From assembly GCF_001886615.1 (NCBI RefSeq), contig NZ_CP018139.1:1302001-1366000 (forward strand): a stretch of 64,000 nt of DNA, read 5' to 3'. The notes beneath the pieces were generated by a model that saw only the letters and a program-made list of their open reading frames with translations, had not been told where the DNA came from and did no database searches. Source of the DNA: Halomonas aestuarii. GTDB lineage: Bacteria > Pseudomonadota > Gammaproteobacteria > Pseudomonadales > Halomonadaceae. Shown here piece after piece: positions 57,738-64,000 of this stretch. Position 1 is the stretch's first letter. Each line of letters opens with the position of its first letter. A program made the position numbers and the translations under genes.

Positions 57738-57768
57738 ACGCCACCGCAACCGCGGTGGCGTTTTTTTT
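57738..57768 (+). terminator. Terminator of fbpA
   Basis: 10-bp stem (57738-57747 with 57752-57761), AACC loop and a run of eight T. The clearest rho-independent terminator in the window. Confidence 0.95.
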
Positions 57769-57792
57769 CAACCCTATGGTTGGTGAAGGTGG

Positions 57793-57913
57793 GAGCTGCG
57801 TCACGAGCGAATATAGGCTGGCCGCCGCCGGAGCACAGCTCCCGGAATGTAGCCTGCTACATGAGGAGAGCGCGCACCGCCGGCGGCCAGATTATCGAGC
57901 GCAGTAGCAGCTC
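57793..57913. repeat. Nested palindromic intergenic repeat
   Basis: A long imperfect inverted repeat of about 121 bp. Outer arms GAGCTGC (57793-57799) with GCAGCTC (57907-57913); inner arms CTGGCCGCCG (57818-57827) with CGGCGGCCAG (57881-57890); centre hairpin ATGTAGC (57847-57853) with GCTACAT (57856-57862). It lies between the fbpA terminator and the polA stop. It looks like a REP/BIME-type dispersed element, but copy number cannot be judged from this window. Confidence 0.7.
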
Positions 57914-57922
57914 GCCCTTCGC

Positions 57923-60682
57923 CTAGTGGGCCTCGTCCCAGTTGGCCCCCGACTCGGCCTCGACGGTCAGCGCCACGTCGAGCGCCGCGGCCCCTTCCAT
58001 GCGCGTCTTCACCTCCGCGATGAACTCATCGACCTGCTCCTCGGCCACCTCGAAGACCAGTTCGTCGTGGACCTGCATCACCATCACCGCATCGAAGGCC
58101 TCGCTCGAGAGCCAGGCATCCACGTCGATCATGGCCCGCTTGATGATGTCCGCCGCGGTGCCCTGCATGGGGGCGTTGATGGCGGTGCGCTCGGCGCCCT
58201 GGCGGCGGGCGCGGTTCTGGGAGCGGATCTCCGGCAGGTGGAGGCGGCGGCCGAAGACCGTCTCCACGTAGCCGTCCTCGGCGGCCTGGGCACGGATGCG
58301 CTCCATGTAGCGGGCGACGCCGGGGTAGCGGTCGAAGTAACGGTCGATGTAGGTCTGGGCCTGGTTGCGCTCGATGTGCAGCTGACGGCCGAGCCCCCAG
58401 GCGCTCATGCCGTAGATCAGCCCGAAGTTGATCGCCTTGGCGCTGCGGCGCTGGTCGCCGGACACCTTGTCGAGGGCCACCCCGAACACCTCGGCGGCGG
58501 TGGCGGCATGGATGTCGCGGCCCTCGGCGAAGGCCTCGAGCAGCCCCTTGTCGCCGGAGAGGTGGGCCATGATGCGCAACTCGATCTGGGAGTAGTCGGC
58601 GGCGACGATGCGATAGCCGGGCCGGGCGATGAAGGCCTGACGGATCCTGCGCCCCTCCTCGGTGCGGATGGGGATGTTCTGCAGGTTGGGATCCGACGAC
58701 GACAGCCGGCCGGTGGCCGTGACCGCCTGGTGGTAGCTGGTATGCAGGCGTCCGGTGGCCTTGTTGACCAGCCGAGGGAGCTTGTCGGTGTAGGTGGACT
58801 TCAGCTTGGCGAGCCCGCGATGCTCCATGATCACCTTGGGCAGCGGGTAGTCCAGCGCCAGCTCCTCGAGCACCGCCTCGGCGGTGGAGGGCGCCCCCTT
58901 GGGGGTCTTCTTGATCACCGGGATCTTCTGTTCCTCGAAGAGGATCTGGCCGAGCTGCTTGGGCGAGCCCAGGTTGAACTCGCGGCCGGCGAGATCATAG
59001 GCCCGGGTCTCCAGCTCGCGGATGCGGGCCTCCAGCTCCTGGCTCTGGGTGTGCAGCCGCTCGGGGTCCAGCGCCACGCCGGTACGCTCCATGCGCGAGA
59101 GCACCGGGATCAGCGGCAGCTCGATGGCCTCCAGCACCTCGCCGAGCCGCCCCTCGGCCTCGACCCGGGGGCGCAGCAGCCGGTGCAGGCGCAGGGTGAT
59201 GTCGACGTCCTCACAGGCATAGGGCGTGGCCTGCTCCAGGGCGACCTGGTTGAAGGTGAGCTGCTTGGCCCCCTTGCCGGCGATCTCCTCGAAGGAGACG
59301 GTCTTCTCGCCCAGGTACTTCAGCGCCAGCGAATCCATGTCGTGGCGGGTCGCCGTGGAGTCGAGCACGTAGGACTCCAGCATGGTGTCCTCCAGCGGCC
59401 CGGCCACCCGGATGCCGACGTTGGCCAGCACCGAGATGTCGTACTTGAGGTTCTGGCCGACCTTGGTGCGCTTGGCGTCCTCCCAAAGCGGGCGCAGCGC
59501 CTCGAGCACGGCATCGCGGTCGAGCTGCTCCGGGGCATCGAGGTAGTCGTGGGCCAGCGGAATGTAGGCCGCCTCGCCCGGCTCGAGCGCGAGCCCCACG
59601 CCGACCACCCGGGCCTCCATATAGTCGAGGCTGGTGGTCTCCAGGTCGAAGCAGAAGGTGTCGCTGGCCTCGAGGCGCGCGAGCCAGGCGTCGAGGTCGG
59701 CCTGCGAGAGGATGACGTGGTCCTCGCGGGCCGCACTGCCGCCGCCCCCTTCGGCCTCGGCCGGGGCCGGCGTGCCACCGGCGGCGTCATCGACGCCCTC
59801 GTCCTTGCCCTCCAGCAGCTCCGAGAGCCAGGCCCGGAACTCCAGCCGGCGATAGAGCTCGACCAGGGCCTCGCGGTCGGGATGGGCGATGTCCAGGTCG
59901 TCGAGCCCCACCGGCAGCTCGCAGTCGGTCTTGATGGTCGCCAGGCGGTACGAGAGGAAGGCCTGGTCGCGGTGCTCCTCGAGCTTCTTCGGCAGCGTCT
60001 TGGCACCGCGAAAGCCCAGCTCCTTGATCGCGTCGAGGTCGGCATAGAGGGTCTCGAGCCCGCCCTGCATGCCCTGCAGCAGGCCCAGCGCGGTCTTCTC
60101 GCCCACGCCCGGCACGCCGGGGATGTTGTCGACCTTGTCGCCCATCAGCGCCAGGAAGTCGATGATCAGCTCCGGGGGCAGGCCGAACTTCTCCTTCACG
60201 CCGTCGACGTCCAGGGTCTCGTCCTTCATGGTGTTGACCAGCGTGATGTGCGCATTGACCAGCTGGGCCATGTCCTTGTCGCCGGTGGAGATCACCGCAT
60301 CGCGACCGGCCTCGGTGGCCTGTCGCGCGAGGGTGCCGATGACGTCGTCGGCCTCCACGCCTTGGATACACAGCAGCGGCAACCCGAGGGCGCGCACGCA
60401 GTCGTGCAGCGGCTGCACCTGCGAGCGCAGGTCATCGGGCATCGGCGGGCGATGGGACTTGTACTCCTCGAACAGCTCGTCGCGGAAGGTCTTGCCGGGG
60501 GCGTCGAAGACCACGGCCATGGGGCTGTCGGGATAGTCCTTGATCAGCCGCTTGAGCATGTTGAGCACCCCCTTGATCGCCCCGGTGGGCTGCCCCTCGG
60601 AGGTGGTCAGCGGCGGCAGGGCATGGAAGGCGCGGTAGAGATAGGAAGAACCGTCGACGAGAACGATGGGCGTGTCGGCCAT
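57923..60682 (-). CDS. polA: DNA polymerase I
   Basis: Repair and Okazaki-fragment polymerase of 919 residues. Domains: 5'-3' exonuclease ([16 protein letters not shown] start, to about 290), 3'-5' exonuclease with [11 protein letters not shown] (acidic residues present, so proofreading is likely active), and polymerase with motif [14 protein letters not shown], motif [15 protein letters not shown] and motif [15 protein letters not shown] 60682 is the start; the upstream extension is non-homologous. Confidence 0.96.
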   Translation of the reverse strand: MADTPIVLVDGSSYLYRAFHALPPLTTSEGQPTGAIKGVLNMLKRLIKDYPDSPMAVVFDAPGKTFRDELFEEYKSHRPPMPDDLRSQVQPLHDCVRALGLPLLCIQGVEADDVIGTLARQATEAGRDAVISTGDKDMAQLVNAHITLVNTMKDETLDVDGVKEKFGLPPELIIDFLALMGDKVDNIPGVPGVGEKTALGLLQGMQGGLETLYADLDAIKELGFRGAKTLPKKLEEHRDQAFLSYRLATIKTDCELPVGLDDLDIAHPDREALVELYRRLEFRAWLSELLEGKDEGVDDAAGGTPAPAEAEGGGGSAAREDHVILSQADLDAWLARLEASDTFCFDLETTSLDYMEARVVGVGLALEPGEAAYIPLAHDYLDAPEQLDRDAVLEALRPLWEDAKRTKVGQNLKYDISVLANVGIRVAGPLEDTMLESYVLDSTATRHDMDSLALKYLGEKTVSFEEIAGKGAKQLTFNQVALEQATPYACEDVDITLRLHRLLRPRVEAEGRLGEVLEAIELPLIPVLSRMERTGVALDPERLHTQSQELEARIRELETRAYDLAGREFNLGSPKQLGQILFEEQKIPVIKKTPKGAPSTAEAVLEELALDYPLPKVIMEHRGLAKLKSTYTDKLPRLVNKATGRLHTSYHQAVTATGRLSSSDPNLQNIPIRTEEGRRIRQAFIARPGYRIVAADYSQIELRIMAHLSGDKGLLEAFAEGRDIHAATAAEVFGVALDKVSGDQRRSAKAINFGLIYGMSAWGLGRQLHIERNQAQTYIDRYFDRYPGVARYMERIRAQAAEDGYVETVFGRRLHLPEIRSQNRARRQGAERTAINAPMQGTAADIIKRAMIDVDAWLSSEAFDAVMVMQVHDELVFEVAEEQVDEFIAEVKTRMEGAAALDVALTVEAESGANWDEAH

Positions 60683-60842
60683 GTATCGGCATCCATTGAG
60701 GCGTGGCGTGATGTGATCCTGGTCGCCCATGATACGCATTGCGGGCGTCTTTTGCCGGGGGTGGTAGGCCGGGAGGCGGCAAGCCCCTACACTGGGGGGT
60801 ATCCAACGTCCTGTCCGGCCCCGTGCGGCCATGGAGGTCACC

Positions 60843-61142
60843 ATGAAGAAGATCCTGCGATGCGAGCTGCCCGCCCTGGGACTCGCCCTCATCCTGGCCC
60901 TGGTCGGCAGTGCCGGCGCCCTGGCCCAGTCCTCCAGCGACCTCGAGCCGGACATCACCATCCGCCAGGAAGATGATCGCATGATCCGCGAGTACCGGGT
61001 CAACGGCGAGCTCTATGCCATCGAGATCCGTCCCTCGGCCGGCCCCTCCTACTATCTCGTCGACCATGACGGCGACGGCGACTTCGAGCGCCGGGAGGGC
61101 GACCGCATCGCCGTTCCCGAGTGGGTCCTGAAGACATTCTGA
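60843..61142 (+). CDS. DUF2782-family protein
   Basis: Secreted protein of 99 residues: signal peptide about 28 residues ([10 protein letters not shown]), then [22 protein letters not shown] and [18 protein letters not shown]. Matches DUF2782, which lies between polA and thrB in many gammaproteobacteria. ATG 60843 follows GGAGGT. Function unknown. Confidence 0.88.
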   Translation: MKKILRCELPALGLALILALVGSAGALAQSSSDLEPDITIRQEDDRMIREYRVNGELYAIEIRPSAGPSYYLVDHDGDGDFERREGDRIAVPEWVLKTF

Positions 61143-61264
61143 GCCCCCGGCCGACCTGCCGCCGGCTTCCTGCCCCGGCGGACCCACCGCCGAGGTCGGG
61201 GTGCGTGCATCGGAGTGCCAAGTCGCTACAATAGGCGGCTTGGCATTTCCCGGGCGAGAGACAC

Positions 61265-62224
61265 ATGGCCGTATTCACACCGCTTACCGAACCTCAGGTC
61301 GCCGAGTTCCTCAGCCGCTTCGATGCCGGCTCGCTGGTCTCCCTCGAGGGCGTGCCCGCCGGCACCGAGAACACCACCTTCTTCGTCACCACCGACCGGC
61401 GCGACCTGGTGCTGACCCTGTTCGAGCAGGGCGAGCACGAGGAACTGCCGTTCTTCGTCGACCTGCTCGACTACCTGGACGAGCACCGCCTGCCGGTCCC
61501 CGGCCCCCTTCACGATCGCGACGGCGTGGCCCTGCATGCCCTGGCCGACAAGCCGGCACTGCTGTTCCCGAAGCTGCCCGGCAAGCACCCCAAGGCCCCG
61601 AACCTGGCCCAGTGCCGCGAGTTGGGCGACGCCCTGGGGCGCATGCACGCGGTCTCCCGGCATTTCCCCGGCCATCGCCCCAACCCGCGGGACCTCCACT
61701 GGCTGCTGCCCATGCACCACAAGGTGCTGGTCTACCTCTCGCCGGAGGACCAGACACTGATGAAGGACGAGGTGGAGACCTACCAGGACTTCTTCGGCAA
61801 CGCCCCGGACCTGCCCCAGGGCGCGCTGCATGGCGATCTATTCCGCGACAACACCCTGTTCGACGGGGACCGCCTGGGCGGGCTGATCGACTTCTACAAC
61901 GGCTGCACCGGCGACCTGCTGTTCGACCTGGCCATCGTCATCAACGACTGGGCCACCGAGGCCGACGGCCGCCTGGATGCCGCGCGCCACGACGCCCTCC
62001 TCGGCGCCTACCTGGCGCGCCGGCCGCTCAACGCGACCGAGCGTGATGCCTGGCCGATGATGCTGCGCCTGACCGCCCTGCGCTACTGGCTCTCCCGGCT
62101 GCTGGTGGTCTACGTGGACCCGCCGGCCCACGACCTCACGCCCCACGACCCCGACCAGTTCCGCACCATCCTCAAGGCGCGCCTGGAACATGGCGCCCTG
62201 CCGCTACCGGAAGGAGGCGCATGA
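61265..62224 (+). CDS. thrB: Homoserine kinase
   Basis: Kinase of 319 residues of the aminoglycoside-phosphotransferase fold, the ThrB form common in Pseudomonas. It phosphorylates homoserine in threonine synthesis. Seen: N-terminal FTPLTEPQVAEFLSRFDAG, EGVPAGTENTTFFV for ATP, the catalytic LHGDLFRDNTLFDG and metal-binding GLIDFYNGC. It overlaps speA by 4 nt. Confidence 0.92.
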   Translation: MAVFTPLTEPQVAEFLSRFDAGSLVSLEGVPAGTENTTFFVTTDRRDLVLTLFEQGEHEELPFFVDLLDYLDEHRLPVPGPLHDRDGVALHALADKPALLFPKLPGKHPKAPNLAQCRELGDALGRMHAVSRHFPGHRPNPRDLHWLLPMHHKVLVYLSPEDQTLMKDEVETYQDFFGNAPDLPQGALHGDLFRDNTLFDGDRLGGLIDFYNGCTGDLLFDLAIVINDWATEADGRLDAARHDALLGAYLARRPLNATERDAWPMMLRLTALRYWLSRLLVVYVDPPAHDLTPHDPDQFRTILKARLEHGALPLPEGGA

Positions 62225-64000
62225 GCCTGTCCCCGAGAAGCAAGGCCGGACCGGCCCAGCGAGCCCGTCGCACCTGGAACATCGACCAGTGGGGCAGCGG
62301 CTACTTCGACGTCAACGACAGCGGCCAGGCCCTGGTGCGACCCCTGGGCAGCGACGACGACGGCCCCGCCCTGCCGCTGCAGCCGCTGGTGAACAAGCTG
62401 CGCGAGGCGGGCCTGCGCCTGCCGGTGCTGGTGCGCTTCACCGACATCCTGCACGACCGGGTCGAGCAGCTCTGCGCCGCCTTCGACACCGCCATGCGGG
62501 AGGAGGCCTTCTCGGGCGGCTATACCGCCGTCTACCCGATCAAGGTCAACCAGCAGCGCCGGGTGGTCGAGGAGATCCTCGGCACCCAGGAGCGCGGCCG
62601 CGGCCAGGTGGGCCTCGAGGCCGGCAGCAAGCCGGAGCTGCTGGCGGTGCTGGCGCTCTCGGCCGACGGCTCCTCGCTGATCGTCTGCAACGGCTACAAG
62701 GACCGCGAGTACATCCGCCTGGCCCTGATGGGCGAGAAGATCGGTCACCGGGTCTACCTGGTGGTGGAGAAGCTCTCCGAGCTGCCGCTGATCCTCGAGG
62801 AGGCCAGCCGCCTCGGCGTCACGCCGCGGATCGGCCTGCGCGCCCGGCTCTCCACGGTGGGCCGCGGCCGCTGGCAGAACACCGGCGGCGAGAAGTCCAA
62901 GTTCGGCCTCACCGCCAGCCAGATCCTGGCGGTGGTGGAGCAGCTGCGCGATGCCGATGCCCTGGAGAGCCTGCAGATGGTGCACTTCCACCTCGGCTCA
63001 CAGATCGCCAACATCCGCGACATCCAGCGCGGCCTGCGCGAGTGCGCCCGCTTCTACCAGAGCCTGGTGGCCCTGGGCGCCCCGGTGGACACCGTGGATG
63101 TCGGCGGGGGCCTGGGCATCGACTACGAGGGCACCCGCTCGCGCAGCTTCTGCTCGGCCAACTACTCGATGCTGGAGTACGCCCGCAACGTGGTGGCGGC
63201 CTTCGCCCAGGCCTGCGTGGAGCAGGAGCTGCCGCAGCCGCACATCATCAGCGAGTCCGGCCGTGCCCTGACCGCACACCACGCGGTGCTGATCTCCAAC
63301 GTGATCGGCGAGGAGCGGGTCAGCCACCTCTCGCCGGAACGGCGCGTGAAGGACGAGCCCCAGGTCGACGAGCTGTGGCGGGTCCACGACCTGCTGCACG
63401 ACCAGGCCGAACCCCGCGGCCTGGTGGAGGCCTGGCACGACCTGGTCCACGCCATGGGCGAGCTCCACGAGCGCTTCGTCATCGGCATGACCGACATCGA
63501 CGCCCGGGCCGAGGGCGAGAGCGTCTACTTCGCCGCCTGCGCAAGGCTGCGCGGCCTGCTCGACACCCGCAACCGCGCCCATCGCGAGATCGCCGACGAG
63601 CTGGCCGAGAAGCTCGCCGACAAGCTGTTCGTCAACTTCTCGCTGTTCCAGTCGGTGCCGGACGTCTGGGGCATCCAGCAGATCTTCCCGGTGCTGCCGC
63701 TGGAGGGGCTCGACCGTGGTCCGGAGCGGCGCGGCGTGATCCAGGACATCACCTGCGATTCCGACGGGCGCATCGACGGCTACGTGGACGGCCAGGGGGT
63801 CGAGACCACCCTGCCCCTGCCCGAGTGGCGCGAAGGCGAGGAGAAGCTGCTGGGCTTCTTCCTGGTGGGGGCCTACCAGGAGATCCTCGGCGACCTGCAC
63901 AATCTGTTCGGGGACACCGATTCGGCGGACGCCGCCCTGGACGGCAACGGCGACTGGGCGATCACCCAGGTCCAGCAGGGCGACCGCGTGGCCGACGTGC
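62221..64000 (+). CDS. speA: Biosynthetic arginine decarboxylase (cut by window edge)
   Basis: PLP enzyme that decarboxylates arginine to agmatine for polyamine synthesis. Visible part about 593 residues, no stop before the edge; full length is usually 630-660. Seen: WNIDQWGSGYFDVNDSG at the N-terminus, PLP lysine in YTAVYPIKVNQQRR, VGLEAGSKPELLAVL and GGGLGIDYEGTRSRS, CNGYKDREYIRLAL. Start ATG 62221 overlaps the thrB stop. Confidence 0.94.
   Translation, partial: MSLSPRSKAGPAQRARRTWNIDQWGSGYFDVNDSGQALVRPLGSDDDGPALPLQPLVNKLREAGLRLPVLVRFTDILHDRVEQLCAAFDTAMREEAFSGGYTAVYPIKVNQQRRVVEEILGTQERGRGQVGLEAGSKPELLAVLALSADGSSLIVCNGYKDREYIRLALMGEKIGHRVYLVVEKLSELPLILEEASRLGVTPRIGLRARLSTVGRGRWQNTGGEKSKFGLTASQILAVVEQLRDADALESLQMVHFHLGSQIANIRDIQRGLRECARFYQSLVALGAPVDTVDVGGGLGIDYEGTRSRSFCSANYSMLEYARNVVAAFAQACVEQELPQPHIISESGRALTAHHAVLISNVIGEERVSHLSPERRVKDEPQVDELWRVHDLLHDQAEPRGLVEAWHDLVHAMGELHERFVIGMTDIDARAEGESVYFAACARLRGLLDTRNRAHREIADELAEKLADKLFVNFSLFQSVPDVWGIQQIFPVLPLEGLDRGPERRGVIQDITCDSDGRIDGYVDGQGVETTLPLPEWREGEEKLLGFFLVGAYQEILGDLHNLFGDTDSADAALDGNGDWAITQVQQGDRVADV

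Noticed and set aside
57926..60976. A 1016-codon open frame on the plus strand
   Set aside because: Entirely antisense to polA; composition is that of a GC-rich shadow frame with no family motifs.

Overview
The window is GC-rich DNA that is densely coded on both strands and encodes many acidic proteins. The gene set points to a gammaproteobacterium, most likely a halophile of the Halomonadaceae: a FabY-type initiating ketosynthase, TmcA, a TRAP importer, a DcaP-like porin, an entericidin-like lipoprotein and the polA/DUF2782/thrB/speA block. The family assignment is an inference from gene content; there is no rRNA or tRNA in the window to test it.

Region 1 (about 1-9.6 kb) is a beta-ketoadipate locus. 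A DcaP-like porin faces right; pcaC, pcaD, pcaF, pcaJ, pcaI and a pcaB remnant run left; an IclR-family regulator and an AEC-family permease face right. The two protocatechuate-specific genes are broken: pcaB has a large internal deletion plus stops, and pcaC has a one-base deletion. The genes shared with other ring-cleavage routes (pcaD, pcaF, pcaI, pcaJ) are intact. An inverted repeat TGTTCG-N5-CGAACA precedes the porin, the pcaI operon and the regulator. It occurs as tandem pairs with 19-bp spacing at the first two, which suggests one regulon.

Region 2 (about 9.8-23.3 kb) is a second catabolic island, mostly one long leftward operon. It runs from a ribose-type ABC importer (binding protein, two permeases, ATPase) through maleylacetate reductase, an amidohydrolase, a beta-hydroxyacid dehydrogenase, a hydroxyquinol-type intradiol dioxygenase and a nitroreductase-family enzyme to a TauE/SafE permease. 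At its end lies an unusual regulator that fuses a winged helix-turn-helix to a cytoplasmic extracellular-solute-binding-protein domain. A short-chain dehydrogenase faces it. Hydroxyquinol cleavage followed by maleylacetate reduction yields 3-oxoadipate, the substrate of the intact PcaIJ/PcaF next door, so the two regions join metabolically. The primary substrate is unknown. The palindrome CCAATCTGGTCAGATTGG before the dehydrogenase and a partial copy before the importer are candidate operators.

Region 3 (23.6-50.1 kb) is mainly housekeeping: an M48 lipoprotein peptidase, aroQ, glnE, dgkA, dacB, two small efflux pumps with a divergent LysR regulator, a TrmB-like methyltransferase, fabY-coaD-yfhL, a MATE pump, a short-chain fatty acid transporter, an acyl-CoA thioesterase, a pair of related lipoproteins, glycerate kinase, Dps, rmuC, a His-rich periplasmic protein, pepD and tmcA.

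Region 4 (50.4-64 kb) holds a complete TRAP importer, an iron(III) ABC importer whose ATPase gene is inverted and overlaps the permease gene tail to tail, a nested palindromic intergenic repeat, polA, a DUF2782 protein, thrB, and speA, which runs off the right edge.
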